Origin: Tricholomella constricta
Taxonomy: Eukaryota; Basidiomycota; Agaricomycetes; Agaricales; Lyophyllaceae
DNA length: 64,000 nucleotides
NCBI GenBank assembly: GCA_013368375.1
Contig: JAACJP010000051.1
Span: 62,001 to 126,000 of the forward strand
Reading direction: 5' to 3'
Position numbers and translations under genes: made by a program. Positions 33,001-45,000 of the stretch are shown in pieces (positions within the stretch are counted from its first letter, which is position 1; each line of letters opens with the position of its first letter). A model generated the notes under the pieces. That model searched no databases, was not told the DNA's origin, and worked only from the letters and a program-made list of their open reading frames with translations.

Positions 33001-33737
33001 GACGTTCTCAATCTCGCCAATTACTTCGAGTTACACAACGTCTTGTCACCCTCTCAGTACAAGCCTTATTCCCACCAATCGATGAACAGTGGGCGAACAA
33101 TCAGGAACAGACAAAAAGCCAGGCAACTTGCTCGATGGGTGCTCGACAACCACGACTTCAGAGATCAACAAGGGGCTGTCTTGGACGATGCTGTGGTTAA
33201 CCTCGGCCATGCTCACCTTGTATCCCAGGGACATGCCCTCCTTAGGTACAAAAGAGCTGTCTGGAACATAGGTATCAGAGGGGAGGCTGATCAGTGTACA
33301 CCTGACAACCTTGAGCGTGCTCTCTTCCAGGCATTCTTTGGTGGTCCAGCATTTGAAATGTTCAAGGGGTTCAACAGACCTTCTGAAACATTCGCTTGGA
33401 CAGGCCACTGGTACACAGTGGAGCGCAGGAAGAGACCCACCCCAGGTTTGTGAAGCAAGTCCCTTTCTAGGCTACTCTTGCTAATTTGAGTCTAGTAAAC
33501 CTTGAAATGGACGGCCTCACATATCAAGACCAACGATACATCCACATGGTCCTGTCATCACCCTTTGAGGATGATCATTTGTCTCCTGCATCTTCCCTGC
33601 CCGGTCCCAGCAAGAAACCCACTCGGGCACATGAATTAGCTCAAGGTATAGACAATTACTTGGATCCACTTCTCTCCCCTCCGCTCATTGCTGTTCCTGT
33701 AGATGCTCCGCCGGCTAAGAAATCTCGTCGAAATTAG
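30091..33737 (+). pseudogene. JmjC-like protein gene, 3' part (downstream of the insertion)
   Basis: The interrupted exon resumes after the TCAAC duplication and continues through about ten exons to TAG at 33735-33737. An acidic stretch at about 30960-31300 has SEPGDK/REGDK repeats. The core is DPFGVQKF, then GAYHEPHIDTGGF (the HxD iron ligands, 32366-32404) and LEIIAGVKLWVIATPKG. Downstream comes HLVVTAENAICRGGHAYAST, which supplies the distal ligand region. JmjC-like domains bind Fe(II) and 2-oxoglutarate and often demethylate or hydroxylate chromatin proteins. The substrate of this basidiomycete family is unknown. The tail ends in a basic PAKKSRRN. No stop or frameshift other than the retrotransposon was found, so the gene was probably functional until recently; it is called a pseudogene only because of the insertion. 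Confidence 0.75.
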
Positions 33738-34240
33738 ATCTTTCCTGATACTGGTATATAGCTAGCAGTGTTCAAATAAATATGTTTTAGTTCTCCAATC
33801 CGACGCCCCGAAGGGGCTGAACTCAAGCTAACTACGAGGGACTTGTAAGGAAGGAGTAGTAGTACGTGGATGTGATAGGAGTGTAATGACGATGTAGTAG
33901 GGATGGTGGGTGGGGATATAAAACGGATCGCGACGAAAGAATCTAACGTAAACTGCGAGCGCAGTGTGAGACGACGAAGTGAGATAGGAAGAAGGGAGGC
34001 TTACCTGCGAGCGCAGTGTGAGACAACGATACGTCTCAGTGACCGCGCGCGCAGGTATATAACTGATGAGGTATCAAAGGGAATCGTTTGTGAGATTAGA
34101 TAAAGGGGAAGCATTCAATAAATACGTACATAGTCAAAGCTCCAAACGTAAGGAGACGGGCACATAGACCCATCGGCGTTGCCTGACTCGTGTCAAGAAG
34201 CTATCAAATCGGTCAATGGGCATTCTGTAAGTAAAATCAC
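33738..34240. other. Intergenic with short direct repeat
   Basis: CTGCGAGCGCAGTGTGAGAC occurs near 33955 and 34008. No gene was seen. Confidence 0.45.
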
Positions 34241-34247
34241 AGTAGAC

Positions 34248-34708
34248 TTACCACCCTAATGCAACGTCAGCCAAAAAGGAATCTGCCCTTCTCGTATTGA
34301 CGAAGTCATCCCTCACCCCCTTTTTCATCACCAGCACATCTCCCAGCCAATGTCGTTGAAACTGAATGTCGATAGTGTTGTTTGGTCGGAGTCTGGAATG
34401 ATTTTTGAAAAAAATATGCCATCTTGTCTCCCTGCCGTTGGAGATGATGGTGACGATTGCATCATGGATCCAGGGGTGGCTGCGATGTTCACCCAGTACG
34501 TGTTCCAGATGGGGACGTCTTCCCCCTGGCCCAACTCGTGTGTGTATCTTGCCCAATACCGGCCGCACCGACGATGTCCTGTACAGAAGCCCCTGAAGAA
34601 GAACATTACGGTCCTGGATATCGTGTAGTTAGAACTGAAGGGATCAAATAAATAATCGGATAGACCTACCCGGGTTGTGGGCTGGAACGAGGGCATCGAG
34701 GTAACCAT
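34248..34708 (-). CDS. Basidiomycete hypothetical protein, fragment
   Basis: Two overlapping minus-strand frames give pieces of one protein: FSSNYTISRTVMFFF upstream, then RLRPNNTIDIQFQRHWLGDV, LVMKKGVRD, DFVNTRRADSFLADVALGW. I recognise this LPPN..TI..W.GDVLVM.. FVN.R..D pattern as recurring in unnamed basidiomycete proteins. Function is unknown. The change of frame near 34560 may be an intron or a lesion. It lies just outside the repeats flanking the Crypton-like gene. Confidence 0.4.
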
Positions 34709-34768
34709 TGTGGACAGAAATGAGCGTTTGGAAGCACTTTCTTGCTCATTATAAGTCCCTTACATCTG

Positions 34769-35275
34769 AAAGGCCAGGTACATCTATCAAGGGACTTTGT
34801 TCTTGACCATTCAAAGAGTTCGATGGCTTCGTTTCAGGGTCATAATCAATCACCTTACATGATTGAAGGCGGACTCATCGTTAAGGGCGCACTCATCGTC
34901 AAAGGCGCACTCATCGTCAAACGCGCCTGATCACAAACCTTTCATGACATCCCATGAAAGCTCCCGTTTCCTTCCCATACACAACTGCTTACGTAATTGA
35001 TTGGACGCTCGAAAGGATGGTTGATAAAGGCCAGGTGCACAACCGCTTACGTAATCGATTGGACGTCCGAAAGGATGGTTGACAAACTTTTTGAAAGGCC
35101 AGGTACATCTAAGGGACTTTGTTCTTGACCATTCAAAGAGTTCGATGGCTTCGTTTCAGGGTCATAATCAATCACCTTACATGGTTGAAGGCGGACTCAT
35201 CGTTAAGGGCGCACTCATCGTCAAAGGCGCACTCATCGTCAAAGGCGCCTGATCACAAACCTTTCATGACATCTA
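34769..35275. repeat. Left flank repeat: two about-180-bp direct copies with inner tandem words
   Basis: 34769-34950 and 35094-35272 are near-identical. Each has GGGACTTTGTTCTTGACCAT, then GCACTCATCGTCAAAGGC-type 15-bp tandem words, ending TGATCACAAACCTTTCATGA. The spacer between them holds two copies of CTTACGTAATYGATTGGACG followed by CGAAAGGATGGTTGA. Related copies flank the other side at 41165-41470. Confidence 0.85.
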
Positions 35276-35319
35276 GGAGACCCCAGCGGGACTCCCGATG
35301 GGCGTGTCACAATAATTTG

Positions 35320-35351
35320 GTGACCGCCGGCCGATCGTCGCAGGCGGTCAC
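35320..35351. repeat. GTGACCGCC palindrome near left end of the Crypton-like unit
   Basis: GTGACCGCC (35320-35328) and GGCGGTCAC (35343-35351) form an inverted repeat. Further GTGACCGC/GCGGTCAC words occur at about 35361 and, beyond the gene, near 40951 and 41132. Confidence 0.6.
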
Positions 35352-35454
35352 AATCGCGTGGTGACCGCTTGAGTGTCCTGGTCCTGGTCACCTCCAATCC
35401 CTATCCTCTCTCTACGTACCCTACCTCTACCTGTAATCTCTTGTAATATGTAAC

Positions 35455-38400
35455 ATGACGTCTCCGCAATCTCAAGTTGGCCTTTCCTCACTTCTCGCAA
35501 GCGCGCTCTCCACCGCTGTCGCCCACACCGCCAGCGCGTCCTCGGTCAGTGATCTTAACATTGACCCTGCGCTTCGCGTCGACAAGGACTGCCACGCTGC
35601 CTTCGTGCCTCGGATCGAAGAGGGTGCCTTGGTGCCAGAACATGTTTACGATGCCCACCTGTAAGTTACACAGTCCTCCCCCTGCCTCCCGCTTCCTCAT
35701 GTCACGCTGTGGCGAATTTTTCGATTTTCTCATTGTTGAACCCCCCGCCCAAGAAGACAATCTCTCGGCAGGAAGCGGGAACCCTCTTCGAGCTGCCTGC
35801 GCCCACTACGGAATTGCTCACGCCAAGCGCGCGACAGTCGAAAAGCTTAGAGCATGTCTACGGCGGCATTGGTGAGTCTTTTCTTTTCTTCGTAGCTAAC
35901 TACAGCCATGGCAGGCTCATACTTTTGATCATTCACTAGGTATCAATGTGCACCCTTCGAACCTGTCACCAGCACGGACGCACCCGCGCAGACATCACAA
36001 GACTCGGTGCAGCAGGCTGAAGTCCCTGTGCATCCCGCGGCCTCCGTCCCACCCGTCCCACTGCTATCCTCGCGTCCCGGTCCGCCAGCCCCAGTATCCG
36101 CTCTCTCCATACCTGGAGACATCATTGAGGCCGACCTCGACACCGATGACAACGCGCTCGTGTGTCAGTACGACATCGGGGATGGTGCAGCCGAGGAAGC
36201 TCTTGGTTCCTTCGACATCGGTGGGCTTGAGGATGCGGGGCTGGATGAAGATGATGAAGAGGATGGAAGCCTGGACCTCGATGACGACGGTGAGTGCCTG
36301 CACCAGAACACACATGGCGATAATGCTCAAGGCTTTATTACCCAGCCCCAGATACATACGATAAATTCCGGCGAGACACGCGGGTCTCTGCAGCCCAGCG
36401 TACTGAGGGGAACAGGCGAGCAGGAGGGAAGAAGACACAGAAGTGTGTCGTGAAGTCGTGGAACGTGAGTACACCCTCTGAATCAGAATTAGTGTTTATT
36501 TGATGTTCGCAAACAGGTGTTCCAACGCCAGGCTATCGACAAGGGAGAGATGCGCGACAATGTCGTTGACGAGCATGCCCTCCTCCTCTTCCTCAAGTTC
36601 TCAGCTGCACGCTGCGCACGCAACCGCCGCGGTGAGGATAAGCCTGGAACGCGCATCGGTGCAGTGAGTCGGACAGCTCTCTTTCACTGTGCTGATAATC
36701 ACTGACATCTATTCAGTCACAGATCAAGAAGGAGTTCTTTGGTGCTCTGCGCATTCGCAAGGTCCAGGATGCTCGCGACCCAACACTTGCAACCCGGCGC
36801 CCTGCAACCTCTGTCTACGTGTACGATTTCCTGAAGACTATTATGGATCAAGCACTGAAGAACTCACACCAGTAAGCCTCCAATGGTGATCAACCATTCT
36901 TTGGGACTGATACTGTGATTTAGAGGTCTGATTGCTGGCGAAGACGCCCCCGACATCGTAGCAAACACCTTCCTGGCTCAGCTATCCGACACGACTTTGG
37001 ACAAGATCGGGTATGGATTTCTTGACCACCGTGAACGTGTGTATATAAGTCCTATCTGTGTAGCTACCTGGTTATATTGATCCGTGTTTTAGTCAAAGCC
37101 ACGATCAATGGCCATCTTTCGTGGTGCATGATGAATGCAAGCGGAAACCGAGGGGACGATATCCGAGCACTACGGCTCTGCGAAATGCAGCCGTATACAT
37201 TCCTTCACCCGAATGGAGTGACGGAAGTGCCCTCTGTTCTGAGCTTGCAGTCCGAGCAGAAGGCAACACGGCGAGGCATGAAGACAGTGAGATTCCATCG
37301 CTGCTCTACAGGGTGTCAATACTAATGCACTGATAGACCGTCAATCCAACCTACACATGCTTCATTGCCCACCGAGACCCCGTGAAATGCCCACTCGGAG
37401 CGTTCGCTCTATATCTGCATTTCATCCATGACCATGCCAAGATTGACGAGAAATATAGCTTGGACTATACAAGCAACAAGTCCTGGCGGTCGATGAGTAC
37501 TTTTCATCCTCTGGTAGAGCTGTAGACTCATGACAACAGGTACGGCTGATCCATGGGTCTTCGGCAACTGTTCAGTTGAATGAAACAGCACTGCAGAACC
37601 TGTTCTGCATGTCTTACAAGAAGGCCGGGGTTCAGAGCCGCCTGAAAGCTCATCTTGCTCGGCACATGCTGGGCTATCATCAGGAGAAGATGGGGTAAGC
37701 TAGTACTAATCTGTTCTATATCATGTTTTTTTATTATATCAAACAGGGTTGATGCGAACGAGACCTCAAAGCTCGGCTGGTCTCGCGATACTTATAGCAA
37801 CACATACGCTCCTGCACTGCCTAAAGCCGTAAGCTGATGATGAATATCTGGATGTCCTCTGTACCCTAATAATTTATTTCTTTAGGCCATCCTCGGTGCT
37901 CATGGCTTCAGGGTTCACGAGGAATATAACCCGACGTGGACACAAGTTGAGGTGCCAAAACCCTTTCTCGACTTGATTTGCCCAATGGCGGAGGCCAACG
38001 TGAAGCTTATCGAAGGTGTGTTCCTATCCTTTACCTGCTGTCCATCTGCTTATATTTTCGAATTCAGGAAAACAAAACCTTGTCGGTGCCACAAATTACT
38101 GGCAGATGGTAATTGCCCTGCGGCCGCGTCTCTTTCAGGTAAGCCTTTATTCTTTGTAATTGATACTGGTACAAGTGTGTACTCCTAGTGTGCCGCCGCC
38201 ATATACCAAGTGCGACCCAATTCATCGATTTTTCGCCTCCCTGCGCTCGCTCGCAGTGATGTCAAGCTCTGGATGGCAACCGAGTATCCAGTGCAGCTTG
38301 CTAAACTGAGTGCGGCTGCCGGCGAGCCTGTCGATTTAGCTAGAATAGAGAATGCAATCCTCCGTCGAGCCCTTGAGGAAATCCAGCACCACTCAAATCG

Positions 38401-39587
38401 CCAGGGGCGGCGGCTCGAAGATCAGACCCAGCTGCTCTCTTCAATCTATGCAAAACTTGACCGCCGAACTGCCCAATGGACTCCGCTCAGGGCCCCAGCC
38501 TGTCAAGAATTATCTTCGCAGCCTCAAAATCCTTTGCGTGTCACTGCAGTAGCTCGTCGGCTCTCATTTGACGATGGCGGTCTCTCCCGTCTGCCCCAGC
38601 CCACTTCACCATGTCTGCCGAGCACGCTCCAGCCAGCCCCCATCATTGACTCAGAAACACGTGCATCAGAGGACGCAGGTGTGTATGAAGCAGCAGATCA
38701 CACCCTTCGAGGATATATTGCCCCGTCTCCTCGCGCTATTGATCAACATCGCCCTCGAACTGACGTAGATCTCGTGTTACCCCCTCTTGTTGCATTCTAT
38801 GCACCAGGTTTGATCTATTGGGCACTCTCCTTCACTACTCTGACACTGTTTTTTTTTCAGGTGAAGCCATGTTACCCCTTCCGCCTATGCTTGGCCAAGG
38901 GTCTGCTCAGTGGACCGTCATCTTTGCCAAGATCAAGCAATTCGAGGCCCTCTGGGAAACGTGGAAACCTTCGAAAACCCTTGACCAGATGTCCGTTCAG
39001 GGTGTCTGGGACTGCTATAATACTGGCGAGGCGATATTTGGTGCTGATGGAGTGCCTGCAGGAATGAAGCCTCCACTGCGACTTGTTGAACAGCACTTCA
39101 AGTCAGACTGGCGCAGGGGCCCCGCGGTGAGCTTCATCATTTCCTTTTCTTTCGCTCTCTTGCTTAATTGCCAAATAGGCTCGAAAATTCTGGCAGCGAT
39201 TTCGTGAGATTCCCGAGTGGATTGATGCATCGATCAAGGATCGCCGAATCTCAACAACAGAGGCACTGGCCGAACTAGAGGGAATGCGATCAGTCCCAGG
39301 CAGGGCCGGTCTTCTCGGTACCAGTGCTCTATCCGAAACGCTCCTCGCAGACCGGCGTAAAGCAGCTGCAAAAACCGTGAGACACCTGTTCGCAACTGAG
39401 CAAGGATCTAACAAGGCTCCATTCATAGATCCTTGCACCTGAGCTACCCTCTCTCCCACATCCACATCTACTCCCTATTTTTCCGTCATCGCCAAGCCAG
39501 TCTTTGCCCTCCCAAAAGCGCCGAGCACCTACAGTAGGAGGACGCAGAAAACAGAAGAAGGCTCGAACACAGGCTTTGGTGTGCTAG
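35455..39587 (+). CDS. Crypton-like tyrosine recombinase with GCR1/Ndc10-like DNA-binding domains
   Basis: The start is at 35455 (MTSPQSQVGLSSLLAS). More than ten small exons follow, with GT-AG introns near 35661, 36290, 36465, 36665, 36870, 37015, 37700, 37830, 38140, 38800, 39128 and 39378. The middle part reads CFIAHRDPVKCPLGAFALYL, a signature of the Ndc10-II/Crypton fold. It is followed by HLARHMLGYH (HxxR) and YSNTYAPAL, whose tyrosine is the candidate nucleophile. The C-terminal part, GVWDCYNTGEAIFG .. LVEQHFKSDWRRG .. FWQRFREIPEWI, matches a GCR1_C-type DNA-binding domain. The tail is basic (SQKRRAPTVGGRRKQKK). Cryptons move by tyrosine recombination and may leave no TIRs. A host role (a domesticated KYR gene) is the alternative. 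Confidence 0.7.
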
Positions 39588-41160
39588 GTGTGCTAGACTA
39601 TGCCGCAACGATATTTAATCCTCTTCGAATTGTTTTTTACTACTTAGTATTGTGCACATATTCTCTATTGTGTCTATTGTAATACTCTCAATTGTATTTT
39701 AGGCATTCCTTAATGCACTCGCCACCCCGAACACCAATACCACTCGCCACCCCGAACACCAATACCCAACACTGTCAAAACACCAAACACTCGCGTTGTG
39801 GCCATGGCCGATCGGGCTCTCAACTGTTTTCCATTCGCCATGCTGCAACGAGCCGACGGGGCTGCCGGACACGACGGCAAACACTGAAGAGGGGGGGGGT
39901 CGACTAAAGACACAGGTGGCGAGGGGTGCCAGCGAAGTAGTGCAAGCATTGGTGGCACACGATGGCGACACCGAAGGCAGGTTCCATCGGCTCAGGACGC
40001 GGGTGGCGAGAAGGCTGCCAGCAAAGTCGTGGTGCCAGAGATCCCAGATCCAAAACAGGCCGACTGTACGTACCGCTGTACGTGGGGTTCGCTCGCTGTG
40101 CCAAGTCGCCGCCTGTTCGTCGCCGTCGGGCGCGCTGTGTGGTGTGGTGGTGTTGTTGGGTTGGGTGTTCGTTCGTCGCTGTCATGTCGTTGTGTCGGGC
40201 GCGCTGTGAGTGTTCGTTCCTTGCCGTCATGTCATTGCGTCGGGCACGCTGTGAGGTGTCGTTGTCGTGTCCGCACTGTTGTCATCGTGTCCGTGTCGTC
40301 GCGTGTGGTGTGGTGGTGTTGCGTGTGTGGTGGTGTTCCGTGTGGTGTTCCGTGTGGTGTTCCATTGGGTGTTGGGTTGGGTTGGCCGCCGAGTCGCGTC
40401 GTGTCGTTCTGTCAGGCGCGGCGGGTGGTGGTGTATCTGGTATCTGCTGATTTCTGCACGCTGCCAAGTGCCGCAGCGCCACCGGGGACGAGGTCGAAAG
40501 TCGTCCCAACCATCTGAGGCATCTGAGGTGTGCTATTGTTGCAAGAGTGAGTATGCGAGAGTGAGAGTGAGAGAAGAGAGACAGGGGAGTGCCGTCAGCT
40601 ATTGTGTTCGCCGTGTCCATGATGGGTTGCATCGCGGGGCGCGGCTGGTGGGTTCTAGTGGGTTGGCTGAGTTGGCTGAGTGAGTGGGTGAGTGGCTGGT
40701 GAGTGGCTGGGACGCACCAAAACTCTGCAAAAAAGCTCGTCAAGTCCCAAGCCCAAGTCCGAACCCCCCAAGCCCCAACCCCACGAGATGAAGGGACGCG
40801 CCACGTCAAATCGTCGTGTTGTCGTCGTCGTCGTGTCCATGATGATGCGGGCTGGTGCATACGCTGCCGAGTGAGTGCCGCGGCGCCGCCGGGAAGATTC
40901 CGTGCCGAGCGTGCAGAGCAAAAGGGCACGTCGGGACGCGGATGCAGCCTGTGACCGCCGTGGGGCAGCGAGCGCGAGCGAGCGGGTGACGAGCGCCAAC
41001 CGGAACGGACGCGGACGGCGTGACAGCAGCGCCAGCCCAGCCCCAGGCGCGGTGGGCGGCTGACGTAATCTGACCCCGTGGGTGACCTGCCGCCCTGTCA
41101 GCGGCTGTCTCGGCCTGTGACGGCGTCCGGCGGTCACGACGAATCCGCCTGAGAACGAGG
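39588..41160. other. GT-rich, low-complexity non-coding stretch
   Basis: Between 40090 and 40400 the plus strand is a run of GTGTCGT, GTGGTGTT and TTCCGTGTGG words. 40680-40760 holds GAGTGGCTG repeats. Many long open frames on both strands here reflect base composition, not genes. Confidence 0.5.
39700..39780. repeat. 26-bp tandem repeat (two copies)
   Basis: CACTCGCCACCCCGAACACC and the next few bases (AATAC) occur twice in a row from 39718. It lies just downstream of the Crypton-like gene. Confidence 0.75.
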
Positions 41161-41164
41161 GGTC

Positions 41165-41470
41165 CCATACACAACCGCTTACGTAATTGATTGGACGCCC
41201 GAAAGGATGGTTGATAAACTTTTTGAAAGGCCATGTACATCTATCAAGGCGCACTCATCGTTAAGGGCGCACTCATCAGCAGAGGCGCACTCATCAGCAG
41301 CGGCGCACTCATCGTCAAAGGCATACTCATCAAACGCGCCTGATCACAAACCTTTCATGACAACGAGGGGTCCCATGAAATCTCCCGTTTCCTTCCCATA
41401 CACAACCACTTACGTAATTGATTAGACGCCTGAGTTGGAAAGGATGGTTGATAAACTTTTTTTTCCACCC
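41165..41470. repeat. Right flank repeat related to 34.8-35.3 kb
   Basis: CACAACCGCTTACGTAATTG with the following CGAAAGGATGGTTGATAAAC, the GGCGCACTCATCGTTAAG-type words and TGATCACAAACCTTTCATGA occur in the same order and orientation as on the left. The first part is repeated again at 41400-41460. It encloses the Crypton-like gene together with the left copy. Confidence 0.8.
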
Positions 41471-41639
41471 TTCCTCCCTCCTCCAGGAAGCCACCCACTT
41501 AGACATTAAACAGTTGCTCTAGCGCAATGAATACATCTCCGCGCCTCTGTGAACTCTGATCATTCCCCTGCTTACTCAGTTGACTACTCGAGGTCAAAGG
41601 ATCACAACATTCTTTCAACTTCAAACTTGGCACTCTGGT

Positions 41640-41765
41640 CGTCACTCTCGTTGTCAAAGGCAGTAGTGTCTTCAAAGAAACTGTCTTCGTCAAAGGCACT
41701 GTCATCGTCAAAGGCACTGTCGTCGTCACAGGCACTCTCATCGTCAAAGGCACGCTTCCGTCAAA
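41640..41765. repeat. 18-bp-class tandem GTCAAAGGCACTGTCATC
   Basis: Five or six imperfect copies, related to the GCACTCATCGTCAAAGGC words in the flank repeats at 34.9, 35.2 and 41.3 kb. Confidence 0.75.
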
Positions 41766-42003
41766 GTTTGCTTGGAAGAGAAACACTGCTCAAAAGAACA
41801 AATAACGTTCAATGACGTTTTCAAGTTACGTTGACATTGTTCTCAAAGAGATCCCATTACATGTTATCCAGCTGCCCCTGAGTTGTCGCTTGCCGGAGGT
41901 GGCAGTTTAAAAGGTCTCTTCCACTGGCTCACCACCTCTCACCACCTCCCTCGTTGTCTTTTTTCCTGCGCTCACTGGCCCAGAATTTGATCGCTCTGAA
42001 AGC

Positions 42004-45000
42004 ATGCCATCTCAGAAGGACCCTGATATCGAGATGCAGGAGTCCACTCCAAAGGTATTTCTACACTTTGTGCTTCGATAGTCATCTCATAACTTGTCAT
42101 ACAGCCCACCAAGAAATTGCAACGCACCACGTCTGGAAGGGTCCCAGTTTCAGCAGACAGAAATATTGCAATGAAGTCATCTGATGTAGGGGATCTGTGA
42201 TGTTACACTCAATCAAATCCTGATCTTCATGCAGTCAACTGCGCCGAAGCTTGGACGAACCAGGTCCAGGCTCACAGGTTCAGCAGACGAAGATATTGCA
42301 ATGAAGTCGTCTGGTGTAGGTGATCTGTCATGTTACACTCAATCCAATTCTGATCTTCATGCAGTCAACTGCGCCAAAGCTGGGACGAACCAGGTCTGGA
42401 ACATCTGAACAGGCCCGCACCAAGCCACTTGCCAGTACACGTTCGGCGGTCCGTTTCACCCAAGTATATTCCCATCTCTCTGAGATCTGTATCAAAAAAT
42501 GACACAGGAACGGGTCAGAAGGTGGCAGGAACGGTTCAGAATTCAGAAATTCCACCAGTCACGGTGCAAAATGATAACATGCCAGCAACTGATCTCCATA
42601 CCTCTGGCCGTTCTCGTCCCGAACACTGCAAGGAGTCCCTTGCACCAGCCTCGGTACGTTTTGATTTTATTATTGCCAACGTGAACAAATGGATGTACTT
42701 CATTCAGAATAAGCGTGGAAGGGATGAAGAAACCAATGGTGGACCGGTACGTTTCTTGTTCACGACCTGGCCATTGACTGATTTCTTCTCAGTCTCAGAG
42801 CCGCAAGACGTTGGTCATGACGGATACATATGAAGTCAGACAGTTGAAAGCCAAGGTCTGCCATTTTGTATTATCTGTTACTGCTTCTCACATGTCTCTG
42901 TGATATCCCAGATAGCCTCCGCAACATCAGCTGAAACGGCAGCAAATGAGGCTCGTCAAATAGCAGAAGATATGATGACGGTGTGTGATGTGCCATTCGA
43001 TTCATATGTGGTTATTAACAAACTTTGATAGAAGAGCACGGAACAGACAAAGACCCTGCTTGAAGAAATAGAACGCCAGAAGAGTGAAATAGAGGCACTA
43101 CACCGTGACCTCGAGGCTGAGAGAGAAATTTCTAGCACCGCCCTTTCCACACTGGACACCGCCTCGCCACAACTACTGAACACGCAGGAAACACTTCTCT
43201 CGCAAGCAGCCACGATTTCCTCTTTGGAAGAACACCTTTTAACCATTCAAAACAATTATGACACGCACTGCGAGGCCTCTGTCGAGCAGGTCGGGAATCT
43301 CCAGGGCTGTGTTCAGAGACATGCCATGAAAATCAAAGAGATGCAGAAGCTTCTCACCATCACTGGTGAGAAGCTTAGATTCACCAAGCTAGCCTTGGAA
43401 GCTGTAACGATCACACTGCGTGTCAATCTCGCTGACAAGGAGCGTCTTGACGATCAGATCCACACTTTGGCGACACTCCTCCAGGCGGAACATGCTACGG
43501 TGCAACAGCTAAGAGAGGAGCAGGACGTTACCCAAACATTGGTTCAGCATGATGACCTGATGATGCAGGATCTGGCAGACATAGAGCAGGAACGGGACGA
43601 CACAAGAAAAGCTGCTCAAGATGCAGCTCTGGTATGCTTTTCCCCCAAAGTGATGGGATATATCTCTGACCGTTATTTGCTAGGAACTGGAAAGCTCCCA
43701 ATTTGGTTTCCAGAATTGTATGGATGAGGTCGAAAGAGTTCATCGCGATGAGATTCTCGCTGCCAAGGCTCAACACGATGCAGCCCTGGCTGCTGCGACC
43801 ACAGTGCGTATATTCAGTTCCTAGATATCTCCTGAGTGTTCCCTTACTTCACCTCAGACGGTCAGAACATTACAATCTCGGCTCAAGGATGCCGAGGAAG
43901 CTCTCAAGGACTCTAAGGAAGTGAGACTTCAGCAGATTGAAGGAACGCGCGCCCAAGTCGAATCTGATGCAGAGAAAGTATGTACCGCCACCATGAGAGG
44001 TCCTGTGACTCATTCCCCCAACTAGCGTTGTAAAGATTCTGAACAGAGATTTCAAGCGCACTTGTCTGCGATAGAAAGTCAGCTTCACGAGGCCCGCCTT
44101 GCAAAAGGTTCTGCAGAAAAAGTAAGGGGGCTTTTGTGACATTACGCTTGCACTAACTGTCGTTGGCCATCAGGACCTCCAAGCCTCGAAACAAGAATAT
44201 GATCAAAGGCTACGGAATGTGGAAACCAAACGTGACCAAGTGATATCCGAGACAGAGAAAGTATGTCTTCATCCATTCCTGTACGTGCTAGGGACTGAAA
44301 TTGGTCCTGGGGGGACCAGAAACATCAGAAATCGCTCAGGGACTTGCACGGTCGCTTGCAGGACCTGGACAAGGCCTCTAAAACTGCTTCAGAGAAAGCA
44401 AAAGTACGTGTCATGTCGATCTCTATTCTGCCTGTAAATCTGATGCCTCAATTCCACCTAGAACCTGGAAGACTCTCTACAAGGGGCGCAGAACAGGCTT
44501 AAACTTGCCACCCAGACAGATTCTGCTAGACAATCGAAGATTCTCCAGATTGAGGGGGAACGCAACGCAGCCGTTGCTGATGCAACAAAGGTACAGGACA
44601 GACCATTACCTATGTATTGGTGTTGACTTGATCTGAACAGGCAAAGAATGAGTGTGCTATCCTTTCCAGAGAGACTGAATCCTTAAGGAGTGACCTCCAG
44701 TCACTCAGAGACGCCGCCGAAAACCTTATAGTAATCAATAGTCATACTTTCATGTTGCGTAATTGTTCTGACCTCCATTGTCCAGATGGAGAGAGACCAT
44801 GCCAATTACAGAATCCAGGTAAATCCTTTGATAAACTATCAGATCACCTATTCACTCACTGGCCAGACACTCGAGGATCGCATCGAAGAATTTGAAACCA
44901 AAGTTAACATAGACCAAGAGGAGGCAGATGATGAAATGGACTTGGACGACGATGCATCGATGACTCCAAGGGCGCGTGGAAAAAAGCGTGCTACATACCA

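Noticed and set aside
40029..40929. Several 130- to 215-codon open frames on both strands
   Set aside because: GT-rich low-complexity DNA lacking stops; residue composition is repetitive with no domain.
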